Part shown: piece after piece, positions 55,750 through 64,000 of the stretch | Layout of the letters: each line of letters starts with the position of its first letter | How positions within the stretch are numbered: the stretch's first letter is position 1 | DNA from: Peptacetobacter hiranonis | GTDB taxonomy: Bacteria; Bacillota; Clostridia; Peptostreptococcales; Peptostreptococcaceae | Reading direction: 5' to 3' | Assembly: GCF_008151785.1 (NCBI RefSeq) | Contig: NZ_CP036523.1 | Coordinates: 1,910,019 to 1,974,018 of the forward strand | DNA: 64,000 nt | Position numbers and translations under genes: made by a program | The notes under the pieces: model-generated | Databases searched by the model: none | Told to the model about the DNA's origin: nothing | What the model saw: the letters and a program-made list of their open reading frames with translations, nothing else

Positions 55750-57156
55750 TTACATAAAAGCTAATTTTAGTTCATTTGCTACATCTACAAACTCGTCTTC
55801 GAATATAGTTCTAACATCAAGAACGTATTTATTATCATAAACTCTAGCTATTATATGAGAATCGCTAAGTCTTAATTTTCTTTCTAATGTAGATACGTTC
55901 ATATTATTTGGAGTTATCGCTATTCCTCTAGATTTCATTGTTTCAAGAGGCATAGATCCTCCACCAACCTGAGATAGACATTCTTCTATATGAACATCTG
56001 CATCTAGGTTTAATTTTTCTATTTCTGCGTATAGAAGGTTAGCTTTTCTTTCTAATTCTTCCATAGGCATTGTTATCATATTTAATGTAGGTATGTTTTT
56101 AACTGCTTCTTCTTCATCTAAGTACATTCTAAGTGTTGCTTCAAGTGCACATATTGTAAGTTTGTCTACTCTTAGCGCTCTTGTTAGCTGGTTTTTCTTC
56201 ATTGCAGATATGTATTTCTTTTTACCTACTATTATACCTGCCTGTGCTCCACCAAGCATTTTATCTCCACTGAATGTTACTATATCAGCACCCCGGTGTA
56301 TTGAGTCAAGTACAGTTGGCTCATATTCTAAACCGTATTTAGATAAGTCTATAAATACACCACTACCTAAGTCTTCTATTACTGGTAGGTTGTATTTTTT
56401 ACCTAATTCAACAAGCTCTGCAACAGATATTGATTCTGTGAATCCCATTATTCTGTAGTTACTTGTATGAACTTTCATAAGTGCTCTTGTGTTTTCTGTT
56501 ATAGCTTCTTCGTAGTCTTTTAGATGTGTTTTATTTGTGGCACCTATTTCAACTAGGTCAGCCCCACTAAGAGCCATAACACTTGGTATTCTAAATGATC
56601 CACCAACTTCAACAAGTTCCCCTCTTGATACGATAGCTTCTCCACCTTTAGCCATTGTGCTAAGAACAAGCATAACTGCTGCAGCATTGTTGTTTACTAC
56701 TAAAACATCTTCTGCTCCAGTTAATCTTTTTATCATATCTGTTAAGTGAACATATCTTGATCCTCTTTCACCTTTTTCTAAATCGTATTCAAGGTTTGAG
56801 TATCTTGAAGCCGCTGTCCATATTTCATCTTTAATTTTTTCACTTATTAAAGATCTACCTAAGTTTGTGTGAAGAACAGTTCCTGTTCCGTTTATTACCT
56901 TCTTTAAAGAAAGAGCGTAATTATCTCTTGCTTTTCTTTCTGTTTCTTCTATTACTTTTTCCATAGTAAGAGAGAATTTTTCAGCTTCTTCTTCTGTTTT
57001 TATAGCGACTATTGTCTTTCTATTTATATCTATTACTTCCCTTATAGATTCAAGAACTATACTTCTTGGATATTTTTCTATTAATTCTTCTATTTCTTTC
57101 TGTGATAATACTTCATCTACTGAAGGAAGCATTTTAAATAATTCTTTTTTATTCAA
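55750..57156 (-). CDS. selA: L-seryl-tRNA(Sec) selenium transferase
   Basis: SelA converts Ser-tRNA-Sec to Sec-tRNA-Sec using selenophosphate. The protein of about 468 residues is a PLP enzyme with the lysine in [17 protein letters not shown], a [13 protein letters not shown] segment and a C-terminal [16 protein letters not shown] region. TTG at 57156 ([16 protein letters not shown]) matches the usual N-terminus; a GTG at 57165 is possible. It lies between selD and selB in one operon. Confidence 0.95.
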   Translation of the reverse strand: MNKKELFKMLPSVDEVLSQKEIEELIEKYPRSIVLESIREVIDINRKTIVAIKTEEEAEKFSLTMEKVIEETERKARDNYALSLKKVINGTGTVLHTNLGRSLISEKIKDEIWTAASRYSNLEYDLEKGERGSRYVHLTDMIKRLTGAEDVLVVNNNAAAVMLVLSTMAKGGEAIVSRGELVEVGGSFRIPSVMALSGADLVEIGATNKTHLKDYEEAITENTRALMKVHTSNYRIMGFTESISVAELVELGKKYNLPVIEDLGSGVFIDLSKYGLEYEPTVLDSIHRGADIVTFSGDKMLGGAQAGIIVGKKKYISAMKKNQLTRALRVDKLTICALEATLRMYLDEEEAVKNIPTLNMITMPMEELERKANLLYAEIEKLNLDADVHIEECLSQVGGGSMPLETMKSRGIAITPNNMNVSTLERKLRLSDSHIIARVYDNKYVLDVRTIFEDEFVDVANELKLAFM

Positions 57157-57209
57157 CCTGACCACTCTTTCTTTTTAATATTTATTAGATATTGTTTTCC
57201 CTTATTTGA

Positions 57210-58268
57210 TTATATCACATGTATGTATTTTCCGTTTTCATATTTTTCTTTAACTTCACCTATTACTTCTGCAACTATTGATCCATTTGCAAGCATGTCT
57301 TTTACTATATCATCTGCCTGGTCAGCTCTAACTGCAACAAGTAATCCACCTGATGTCTGAGGGTCGTATAAACAGTCTTCTATGCTTTCTGGTACACTTT
57401 CATCCTTCATAACATCGTCCTGTATGTATCCCATATTGTTGTATGCTCCTGATGGAACTATACCCATTTCAGCCATTTCTATTGCACCATCTAATATAGG
57501 TACATTTTTAGAATCTATTTCTATTGTTACATCTGATGCTTTAGCCATTTCCATAGCATGTCCTAATAATCCGAATCCTGTTATATCTGTTATTGAATGT
57601 ACTTCAAATTTATTAACACTCATAGCAGCATATTTGTTTAGATGTACCATTGTTTCTATTACTTTGTCTACTACTTCCTGAGATACTAAGTCTTCTTTCA
57701 TTGCTGTTGAAAGTATTCCTGTTCCTACTGGTTTAGTAAGTATTAATTTATCTCCTGGTCTAGCAGTTGAGTTAGCCTGTACTCTGTCTGGATGAACTAA
57801 TCCTGATACAGATAATCCGTATTTTGGTTCTTTATCATCTACTGTGTGTCCACCAACTAGTAATGCACCACTTTCTTTAACTTTACTAAATCCACCTTTT
57901 AATATTTCTGCAAGTACCTGCATATCGTGGCAAGATGGGAAGCAAACTATATTCATTGCAACTATTGGTTCTCCACCCATTGCATATATATCTGATAATG
58001 AGTTTGCTGCTGCTATTTGTCCAAATATATATGGATCATCTACCATTGGAGTAAAGAAGTCTAATGTCTGTATTAGAGCTTTTTCATCATCTAATTTGTA
58101 TATTGCAGCGTCATCTGCTGTATCTAATCCTACTAATAAGTTTCCTACTTTTTCGTTGTCGTTTTTTGGTAGCTGAGATAATACGTCAGCCAGAACCTCT
58201 GGCCCTATTTTAGCAGCTCACCCTCCTGCTGATGTCATTTCTGTTAATCTTTTATATTCTTTTGCCAT
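57210..58268 (-). CDS. selD: Selenide, water dikinase, a selenoprotein (UGA = Sec17)
   Basis: SelD makes selenophosphate from selenide and ATP. The frame starts at ATG 58268, behind a GGGGGG site, and is open to 57210 except for TGA at 58218-58220. The codons around it read TSAGG-U-AAKIGPEVL, and active SelD has Cys or Sec at this spot with Lys three residues later, so UGA encodes Sec17 and K20 is the partner. A SECIS-like hairpin follows. The protein has 352 residues, normal size. Gene callers that treat TGA as stop would begin it wrongly at 58046. Confidence 0.95.
58189..58203 (-). promoter_or_regulatory. SECIS-like hairpin in selD
   Basis: On the mRNA GCCAG, AGGUU and CUGGC form a 5-bp stem and a loop containing GGU, beginning 14 bases after the UGA codon. 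Bacterial SECIS elements carry a G-rich apical loop at a similar distance. Confidence 0.7.
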
Positions 58269-58451
58269 TTTTAATTCCCCCCTGTTTGTAAATTTTTTCG
58301 TTATTTATATTTTTCTTTTCTTCAAATTCTATTTAAGGCATCTATTGTTTTTTTATTTATATCTATCGTTTTTTTTAATAACTGTGCACTCTTATATTAA
58401 CATATTTTTTACGTTTTATATATAATTAATTAACGTTTCTCCCCAAAATAA
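58269..58451. other. selD upstream region
   Basis: AT-rich DNA that should hold the selDAB promoter. I see no box pair strong enough to call. Confidence 0.3.
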
Positions 58452-58490
58452 AAGGCTAGCTTGATTTTTTTAATCAAACTAGCTTTTTTG
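58452..58490. terminator. Bidirectional terminator upstream of selD
   Basis: GCTAGCTTGATT and AATCAAACTAGC pair (one mismatch) around a short loop, with A and T tracts on both sides. It shields selDAB from comEA transcription. Confidence 0.82.
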
Positions 58491-58612
58491 AATTTTTTAA
58501 TAAATTTATTTTTTTAATTTTATTTTTGATTTATCTTATATTTTTAACAAATATCTTTTTCTTACAATACTTTTTACATATCTTATAATAGATAAAATCT
58601 TCATATTTGAAT

Positions 58613-58654
58613 AAAAAAACTATAGACTTATTCTATATTTACAATAGTCTATTT
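58613..58654 (-). terminator. Terminator of comEA
   Basis: ATAGACT and AGTCTAT pair with an AT-rich loop, with seven T residues following on the minus strand, just after the comEA stop. Confidence 0.75.
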
Positions 58655-58667
58655 TAAATTTAATCCT

Positions 58668-59321
58668 TTATACGCATATACTACTCTTCATATCCTCAAA
58701 TTTTTTATCTCCTATTCCCTTCACATTCTTTAAGTCTTCTATACTTTTAAATCCTCCATTTTCTTCTCTATAGGTTATTATTTTGTTTGCAGTAGCCTCA
58801 CCCACTCCTGGAAGTGTATCCAATTGTTCAAGTGTTGCAGTGTTTATATTCACAAGTCCACCTTGTCCCTGTGCATTTCCTCCTGATGTTTGTGTAGCTC
58901 CACTAGTACTTCCTCCAGCATTTACATCCACAGGAATTTGCTCTCCTTGTTTTGGTATTACATAATGTTTTCCATCCACTAACTTTTCTGCAAGGTTTAT
59001 AGCATTCATATCTGCACCTTCTACAATTCCTCCCATTACCTTTATAGCATCAGATAATCTATCTTCAGAGCTCATAGTCACAACTCCCTCTGTTTTTACT
59101 GCACCACTTATATATACAGTTACCTCTGTAGTTGGAGAATTGTTTGTGTTCTGAGAAGTGTCGTTACTCTGTTTTGAATCTGTACTTTCTTTTTGAATAT
59201 CTTCACTCTGAGCAATCTCATATCTTGCATTTCCCTCACTTTCAAAAATTTTTACTCCAGCTATTGCACAAAGTCCTATCACAATAGCTGCGAATACGAA
59301 TGTTTTTTTATTTTTTTCCAT
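58668..59321 (-). CDS. comEA: Competence DNA-binding protein ComEA
   Basis: ComEA binds double-stranded DNA at the membrane during natural transformation. The 217-residue protein has one N-terminal membrane helix, a Ser/Asn-rich linker, a SLBB domain (TEVTVYISGAVKTEGVV) and a C-terminal helix-hairpin-helix pair (VNINTATLEQLDTLPGVGEA; FKSIEDLKNVKGIGDKKFED). The ATG at 59321 has AAAGGAG 8 bases upstream; a start at 59354 is not supported. comEC and a ComEC-type nuclease domain are also in the window. Confidence 0.93.
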   Translation of the reverse strand: MEKNKKTFVFAAIVIGLCAIAGVKIFESEGNARYEIAQSEDIQKESTDSKQSNDTSQNTNNSPTTEVTVYISGAVKTEGVVTMSSEDRLSDAIKVMGGIVEGADMNAINLAEKLVDGKHYVIPKQGEQIPVDVNAGGSTSGATQTSGGNAQGQGGLVNINTATLEQLDTLPGVGEATANKIITYREENGGFKSIEDLKNVKGIGDKKFEDMKSSICV

Positions 59322-59357
59322 TCTTATCACTCCTTTCATTTCTATTATTGACACAAC

Positions 59358-59368
59358 TGTGTTATACT
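59358..59368 (+). promoter_or_regulatory. Extended -10 promoter of the dacF-like gene
   Basis: TGTTATACT is a strong extended -10 box about 37 bases before the start codon, with GGAGG between. A TTGACA lies only nine bases before TATACT, too close to serve as its -35. Confidence 0.55.
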
Positions 59369-59404
59369 AAAAAAGTATATTTGAAATTTTCGGAGGTTTT
59401 TTAA

Positions 59405-60766
59405 ATGAAAAAAATATCTTCAGTATTAATAGCCTTCTTACTAGTATTTGCATCAGTTTTTACATCAATAGGAAGTGTATTTGCTGATCAAAAGGTAGTA
59501 AATTTAGAAGCTAAAAGTGCTGTTTTAATGGATTATGAAACTGGTAAAGTTCTTTATCAGAAAAATGGAAATGTAAAAATTTATCCAGCCTCTACTACAA
59601 AGGCATGGACTGCTTATTTGGTGATAAAACATGTTCCAGATTTAAACGAAAAAATAACTATTGGCAACCTTCCTTACATAGAGCCGTCTAGTATGTTCCT
59701 TAAAAAAGGGGAAACTTTCACAGTAAAAGAACTACTTACAGCTCTAATGGTTCATTCTTGTAATGATGTAGCTTATGTTTTAGCTGAGCATGTAAGCGGC
59801 TCTATACCAAAATTTGCCGATTTAATGAATAAAGAGGCAGAGGCAATAGGATGTACTGGTACTCATTTTAACAATCCAAATGGATTACCAGATCCTAACC
59901 ACTACACAACTGCAAAGGATATGGCTTTAATAGCTAGAAAATGTATGTCTGATTCAGTATTTAGAGAAATCGTAGCCACTAAATCAGTAAAATTCAAGCC
60001 TACTAAACAGTATCCTCACGAAAGAGTTTATACAAACTCTAACAAATTCCTTACTTCTCATCAGAAAATAACATATAAAGGTAAGAGAATAGATATAAAA
60101 TACGATATTGTAGATGGTATAAAGACAGGGTTTACAAATGCTGCTGGTAAATGTCTTTTAACAAGCGCTGTTAAAGATAATCAGAGAATTATATCTGCAG
60201 TGTTTAATTCAACTAATGATGGAATTTATGTAGATTCTAGAACATTAATAGACTATGTATTTGAAAACTACGATTCATTTACAATAATGGATAAAGCTGA
60301 CTACGTAGATACTAAGAGAAAGTGGTTCTCTACTCAGAAAAAACTTATGTATCAGCCAAAAGAAAGCTACTCAGTAGTTCTTCCTAAAGGGCAAACTGTT
60401 ACAGACGAATTTACATTCAAAACAGATCTACAGGATACTTCTCTTCCAATAAGCGCCGGAGATAAGATTGGAGAGTTTTATATATATAAAAACGGAGAAA
60501 AGTTTAAAACTATTGATTTAGTTGCTAAAAATGATGTTACTAGCAAGTTTGCTGTTATAACTGAAAATACTTTATTTAAAGTTATTTTAACTATTCTAAA
60601 AGTTGCTATCGTGGCATTTTTAATTTTCTTTATTTATAAGCTGATTAGAAAATACTATAAAAAATATAAGAGAAAACAAAAGGCTCAGATGAAGAAAAAG
60701 AAGAAATCAAGTGGTTCTAAAAGTAAAACTATAAAAAAAGATACAGGAAAAACAAGAAAAAAATAA
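59405..60766 (+). CDS. dacF: D-alanyl-D-alanine carboxypeptidase, DacF type
   Basis: This S11-family low-molecular-weight penicillin-binding protein trims the terminal D-Ala from peptidoglycan stem peptides. The 453-residue protein has a signal peptide, the SxxK motif in YPASTTKAW, the SxN motif in MVHSCNDVAY, the KTG motif in DGIKTGFTN and a PBP5-like C-terminal beta domain. It ends with a membrane helix (LFKVILTILKVAIVAFLIFF) and a very basic Lys/Arg tail. The symbol follows family usage and could equally be dacA or dacB. Confidence 0.92.
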   Translation: MKKISSVLIAFLLVFASVFTSIGSVFADQKVVNLEAKSAVLMDYETGKVLYQKNGNVKIYPASTTKAWTAYLVIKHVPDLNEKITIGNLPYIEPSSMFLKKGETFTVKELLTALMVHSCNDVAYVLAEHVSGSIPKFADLMNKEAEAIGCTGTHFNNPNGLPDPNHYTTAKDMALIARKCMSDSVFREIVATKSVKFKPTKQYPHERVYTNSNKFLTSHQKITYKGKRIDIKYDIVDGIKTGFTNAAGKCLLTSAVKDNQRIISAVFNSTNDGIYVDSRTLIDYVFENYDSFTIMDKADYVDTKRKWFSTQKKLMYQPKESYSVVLPKGQTVTDEFTFKTDLQDTSLPISAGDKIGEFYIYKNGEKFKTIDLVAKNDVTSKFAVITENTLFKVILTILKVAIVAFLIFFIYKLIRKYYKKYKRKQKAQMKKKKKSSGSKSKTIKKDTGKTRKK

Positions 60767-60779
60767 ATCATAAAATTTA

Positions 60780-60818
60780 AAATGGCTGTCGCAAAATATG
60801 CAACAGCCATTTTTTTAT
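60780..60818. terminator. Bidirectional terminator between dacF and argH
   Basis: AAATGGCTGT-GCA and TGC-ACAGCCATTT pair around a short loop, with T tracts on both strands. It overlaps the argH stop. Confidence 0.88.
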
Positions 60819-62131
60819 TTTAAATTCTTTTTAATTCCTTTGTTTAGTATATTTTCGTAATCTATGAAGTCATATATTTCTTCGTCAAATACGTCTGAGA
60901 ACTGACTTAATTCTTCTAATGTTAATTCTTCTATTGCTTTATTGTGGTCTTCACAGTAGATTACTATGTTTCCAACGATTCCATGTGCATCTCTAAATGC
61001 AGTTCCTTTTTTAACTAGATAATCTGCAACTTCTGTAGCATTTAGGAATCCACCTTTTACAGCTTTTTTCATGTTATCATCTCTAACTTTTAGAGTTTCT
61101 ATCATTCTAGCCATTATTTCTAAGCACATTTCAAGAGTTCTTACACTATCAAAGAATCCTTCTTTATCTTCCTGCATGTCTTTATTATAAGCTAGAGGTA
61201 TTCCTTTCATTACTGTAAATAGTGAGAATAAGTTTCCATATACTCTTCCTGTTTTACCTCTTATAAGTTCTGCACCATCTGGATTTTTCTTCTGAGGCAT
61301 TATTGAGCTTCCTGTTGAGTATAAGTCGTCTATTTCAACAAATTTGAATTCCTGTGAACTCCATAGTATTAATTCTTCACTTAATCTACTTAGGTGCATC
61401 ATTATTATTGAGAAATCTGACATAAGTTCAAGTAAATAATCTCTATCACTTACACCATCCATAAAGTTATCTACTGGTTTTTTGAATCCTAATTTTTCTG
61501 AAGTTATTTCTCTATTTATATCGTGAGTTGTTCCTGCTAATGCACCACATCCTAAAGGACATTCATCTAATATTTCAAGAGCATTTCTAAGTCTTTTTTC
61601 ATCTCTTGAGAACATACTGTGGTATGCCATTAGATGATGTTTAAATGTCACAACCTGCGCTCTCTGTAAATGAGTGTATCCAGGCATTATACATGGATTT
61701 TCATCAGCTTTTGCTTTTATTGTATCTTTTAACATAGCTGTAAGATCTGCTATTTCAGAACCTTTTTCTTTTGCATATAATCTCATATCTACAGCTACCT
61801 GGTCATTTCTACTTCTTGCTGTGTGTAATTTCTTACCTGTTTCTCCAATTCTTTCTATAAGATTAGCCTCTGTGAATGTATGAATATCTTCGTAGTTTCC
61901 TTCAAGTGGAAGCTTTCCACTTTCTATATCCTCAAGTATTCCAACAAGCCCATCAGTTATAGCTTTTCCTTCTTCTTCTGTTAAAAGTCCGCATTTCACC
62001 TGCATATATACATGTGCTAAACTTCCTTCAATGTCTTTTTTGTAAAGAACATTGTCGTATCCAAAAGACTGGTTAAATTCTTCCATTAATTTGTTTTCAG
62101 ACTTTCTAAAGCGCCCTCCCCATAATTTCAT
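60815..62131 (-). CDS. argH: Argininosuccinate lyase
   Basis: ArgH splits argininosuccinate into arginine and fumarate. The 438-residue protein has the family N-terminus (KLWGGRFRKSENKLMEEFN), the catalytic loop signature GSSIMPQKKNPD and TARSRNDQVAVD. No argG is adjacent, although the two are usually paired, so argG must lie elsewhere or be absent. The upstream 260 bases show no arginine T-box or clear ARG operator. Confidence 0.96.
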   Translation of the reverse strand: MKLWGGRFRKSENKLMEEFNQSFGYDNVLYKKDIEGSLAHVYMQVKCGLLTEEEGKAITDGLVGILEDIESGKLPLEGNYEDIHTFTEANLIERIGETGKKLHTARSRNDQVAVDMRLYAKEKGSEIADLTAMLKDTIKAKADENPCIMPGYTHLQRAQVVTFKHHLMAYHSMFSRDEKRLRNALEILDECPLGCGALAGTTHDINREITSEKLGFKKPVDNFMDGVSDRDYLLELMSDFSIIMMHLSRLSEELILWSSQEFKFVEIDDLYSTGSSIMPQKKNPDGAELIRGKTGRVYGNLFSLFTVMKGIPLAYNKDMQEDKEGFFDSVRTLEMCLEIMARMIETLKVRDDNMKKAVKGGFLNATEVADYLVKKGTAFRDAHGIVGNIVIYCEDHNKAIEELTLEELSQFSDVFDEEIYDFIDYENILNKGIKKNLK

Positions 62132-62304
62132 AAAAATCTCCTCCTATTTTGATAAATTTCGGTTTAGTTTTTTCTACTTTATTCGTTTAAATTGGTATTT
62201 TTATTTTATTAATTAGTCTAACTTTTAATTTAAATTTTCTCAATTTTCGTTAAACTATATAAATTCAATTATATTACATTTTATTTCTATTGTAAATCAA
62301 AAAA

Positions 62305-62390
62305 ATAAAGGCAAAATAAATAACTAATTTTATATGACAAATTATTTTATCATCATACTTACAAGTTATTATCTTGCCTTTATTAAATAT
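62305..62390 (-). terminator. Long terminator hairpin after the EFR1-type gene
   Basis: AATAAAGGCAA and TTGCCTTTATT form the outer stem, with further AATAACT/AGTTATT pairing inside, directly after the gene end. Confidence 0.7.
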
Positions 62391-62393
62391 AAT

Positions 62394-63149
62394 TTATATT
62401 AAAAGAGTATTTTCTTTTCTATCAAAGCATGATTTTTTAAGTTTTTTACCAGCTACTGCTTTCATTACAGGATTTACCTTTCTAGCATTAGATGGACATG
62501 CTTTTATACATCTCATACAAGAAATACATTTTGATTTATCTACTTTTTTAGGATTTTCCTTAGAAATTGCCCCCACGGGACAAACTGTGGCACATACTCC
62601 ACATCCATTACATGCACTAGATCCTTTTGGTTTTAAAGGTATACCATTATATTCTCTGTATGGTTTATTTCCCTTTGGTTTTAATTCTGTGTTTATATCA
62701 CCTGAATTAAATTTTTCTTTTATTTCTTTTGCAAATTTTGTTAATTCATCTATATCCTTTGAATCCGGTCTATTTGCAGCAACCGTTCTTTCTACAGAAT
62801 GTTCTGCTATTGCTGTAACCATAGCACCTACTCTAAAACCACAATTTTCTAATACTTCCTGTAGCTCTAACATAGTATCTTCGTAATCTCTATTACCATA
62901 TACAACAACTGCAACTGCTTTTGCATTATTTCCTTTTAATTTAGAAATTCTTTCCACTGCAACTGCTGGCACTCTTCCTCCATAAGAAGGTACAGCTATT
63001 AAACATACGTCTTCTTCTTTAAACTCTTTATTAGATTTAGCTTTAAGTGGAGTTAAATCTATTTTTTCATGACTTTCCCAAACAGAAGCTAGTGTTTCTA
63101 CAACTTTTTCTGTTCCACCTGTTGGACTAAAGTATATTGAATATACCAA
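62394..63149 (-). CDS. EFR1-type flavodoxin-ferredoxin fusion
   Basis: The 251-residue protein has an N-terminal flavodoxin-like domain (VYSIYFSPTGGTEKVVETLA binds FMN phosphate) and two C-terminal 4Fe-4S motifs (CNGCGVCATVCP and CISCMRCIKACP). It would carry electrons between flavin and iron-sulphur partners in the cytoplasm; the partner is unknown. The start is TTG at 63149 with GAGGTG 6 bases upstream, which gives the family N-terminus. Two MarR-type palindromes lie just upstream and a marR gene is adjacent, so it is probably the repressor's target. Confidence 0.88.
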   Translation of the reverse strand: MVYSIYFSPTGGTEKVVETLASVWESHEKIDLTPLKAKSNKEFKEEDVCLIAVPSYGGRVPAVAVERISKLKGNNAKAVAVVVYGNRDYEDTMLELQEVLENCGFRVGAMVTAIAEHSVERTVAANRPDSKDIDELTKFAKEIKEKFNSGDINTELKPKGNKPYREYNGIPLKPKGSSACNGCGVCATVCPVGAISKENPKKVDKSKCISCMRCIKACPSNARKVNPVMKAVAGKKLKKSCFDRKENTLLI

Positions 63150-63170
63150 AATTATCACCTCTATTTTTAT

Positions 63171-63183
63171 TTTAGTTACTAAA
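63171..63183. promoter_or_regulatory. MarR-type operator 1
   Basis: TTTAGT-T-ACTAAA is a perfect palindrome followed by CTAT, 22 bases upstream of the EFR1-type start. The same 17-base pattern recurs at 63239. Confidence 0.75.
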
Positions 63184-63238
63184 CTATATTTCAAAAAAAT
63201 AGTTCAGTACTACGATATTGTAAATTACAACTATATCA

Positions 63239-63251
63239 TTTAGTCACTAAA
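63239..63251. promoter_or_regulatory. MarR-type operator 2
   Basis: TTTAGT-C-ACTAAA is a perfect palindrome followed by CTAT, 68 bases from operator 1. A weaker relative (TAGTTCAGTACTA) lies between them near 63200. Confidence 0.75.
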
Positions 63252-63298
63252 CTATCTTTATAATAATCTTTTACTATTCTTTTGTCAATACTACTAAT

Positions 63299-63799
63299 TT
63301 AGATGTAGTTCTTTCCCCAATCAGAATTTTCATCTTTTTCGTATTTTAGCATTTCTTCACCAAATTCAGCAAATCTTGCTTCAAATCTACAGATAAGTTC
63401 TAGTTCTTCTTCTGTAAATTCATTAAAGAAAGGACATGCTTTTGCGTATTGTTCTTCATCGTATTTAGTATGTATTTTGTCGAGTTCTTTTCCTTTTTCA
63501 GTCAATCTAACAGAATACTGTCTTTTATCTTCGCTTTCTTGTACCCTTTCTATGAACCCTTTTTTCTCTAATTTTTTTAGATACTGAGAAACTGCACCTT
63601 TAGTTATATTCAGCCTCTCGCTTAGTTCACTGATATTATCCAAGCCACCTTCACCTATTTCTGTTATAACATGCACTTCCCTCATATGCATTTTTTCACC
63701 TGGATAATATTCATGTGGAGTCGAAAGAAATTTGTAATAAGTAAATGATAGATTTCTTTTGAATACTAATATTTTTTGAAGTAAATCTTTTCTGTTCAT
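63299..63799 (-). CDS. MarR-family transcriptional regulator
   Basis: The 166-residue protein has a winged-helix domain with ISELSERLNITKGAVSQYLKKLEKKGF and the wing RVQESEDKRQYSVRLTEKGKEL. MarR proteins bind palindromes as dimers and usually repress a neighbour until a ligand or oxidant releases them. The ATG at 63799 has GAGGGG upstream. Two matching palindromes lie between it and the EFR1-type gene; none lies at its own promoter, so it may not be self-regulated. Confidence 0.9.
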   Translation of the reverse strand: MNRKDLLQKILVFKRNLSFTYYKFLSTPHEYYPGEKMHMREVHVITEIGEGGLDNISELSERLNITKGAVSQYLKKLEKKGFIERVQESEDKRQYSVRLTEKGKELDKIHTKYDEEQYAKACPFFNEFTEEELELICRFEARFAEFGEEMLKYEKDENSDWGKNYI

Positions 63800-63837
63800 T
63801 TTTCCCCTCACCTATATACATATTTTTTACTCCTACC

Positions 63838-63866
63838 ATTATATCTTATTATCTAAAATACTTCAA
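63838..63866 (-). promoter_or_regulatory. Promoter of the marR gene
   Basis: TTGAAG and a perfect TATAAT are separated by 17 bases on the minus strand, about 40 bases before the start codon. Confidence 0.8.
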
Positions 63867-63894
63867 TAAACTTAAGCAAACTGTTTTATTTAAC

Positions 63895-63928
63895 AAAAAA
63901 ATAGGAAGTCAAATACTTCCTATTTTTT
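63895..63928 (-). terminator. Terminator upstream of the marR promoter
   Basis: AAAAATAGGAAGT and ACTTCCTATTTTT pair around a five-base loop. It ends the transcript entering from the right edge. Confidence 0.88.
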
Positions 63929-63954
63929 CGTTGTGGATTTTTCTATTTACTAAA

Positions 63955-64000
63955 TTATTTAACTGATTTTCTTATAAATATTTTACCAACTTCCATTACA
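63955..64000 (-). CDS. C-terminal fragment of a gene entering from the right
   Basis: A frame open from the right edge ends VMEVGKIFIRKSVK, TAA, 26 bases before a terminator. This fits the end of a leftward gene. It is too short to identify, and the frame choice rests on the terminator position. Confidence 0.35.
   Translation of the reverse strand, partial: VMEVGKIFIRKSVK

Overview
The window is low-GC, AT-rich DNA from an anaerobic Firmicute of the class Clostridia. The best fit is Peptostreptococcaceae, near Clostridioides or Peptacetobacter. Support comes from CWB2 cell-wall-binding surface proteins, an hrcA-grpE-dnaK-dnaJ operon with a CIRCE site, selenocysteine machinery, a rubredoxin-rich flavoprotein and frequent TTG start codons. 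The species cannot be named from the sequence alone.

Bases 1-5200 are accessory. They hold an acidic small protein, an IS3-family element (594-2037), a macrolide-resistance-type cassette read leftwards, and an IS1595-like transposase. The cassette has a promoter, a 23-codon leader followed by a terminator, a 9-codon leader ending IRLRG, an RlmA(II)/TlrB-like 23S rRNA methyltransferase, a second IRLRG leader of 14 codons, a stand-alone HflX N-terminal domain, and an erm gene cut off by the IS3 element. Arg-Leu-Arg is a known macrolide-dependent ribosome-arrest motif, so this looks like a multi-stage drug-inducible cassette whose last gene has been broken.

Bases 5500-33400 are conserved housekeeping DNA, nearly all on the minus strand: glyQS, recO, mgtE, era, a kinase-phosphatase fusion, ybeY, phoH, a flavoprotein with four rubredoxin domains, hpf, yqeY, rpsU, a HIT protein, mtaB, rsmE, prmA, dnaJ, dnaK, grpE, hrcA, hemW, a nitroreductase, cca and lepA.

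Bases 33600-46000 hold rpsT, holA, a ComEC channel protein without its nuclease domain, bioY, two lysyl/acetyl-transfer type proteins, a separate ComEC-like metallo-beta-lactamase protein, a K+/H+-type antiporter, tcdA, tRNA-Sec, ung, a NusG-domain-II protein and apbE.

Bases 46200-53500 hold two large CWB2 surface proteins on either side of an orphan phage-type replication protein. Each surface gene is preceded by the same unusual leader: a TTGAC promoter, then exactly eleven GTCT units, then an intrinsic terminator before the start codon. This suggests phase-variable, attenuated expression.

Bases 53700-58300 hold selB, selA and selD. SelD is itself a selenoprotein: an in-frame UGA at codon 17 is followed by a SECIS-like hairpin. 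The window ends with comEA, a DacF-type carboxypeptidase, argH, a flavodoxin-ferredoxin protein under a MarR-type repressor, and a partial gene.

A structured element with a conserved core (CGACAAT ... GCCTGGAG) and covarying stems occurs four times, at about 22.4, 28.9, 34.1 and 53.8 kb, each time inside or beside a terminator. I do not recognise it as a named RNA or repeat family.
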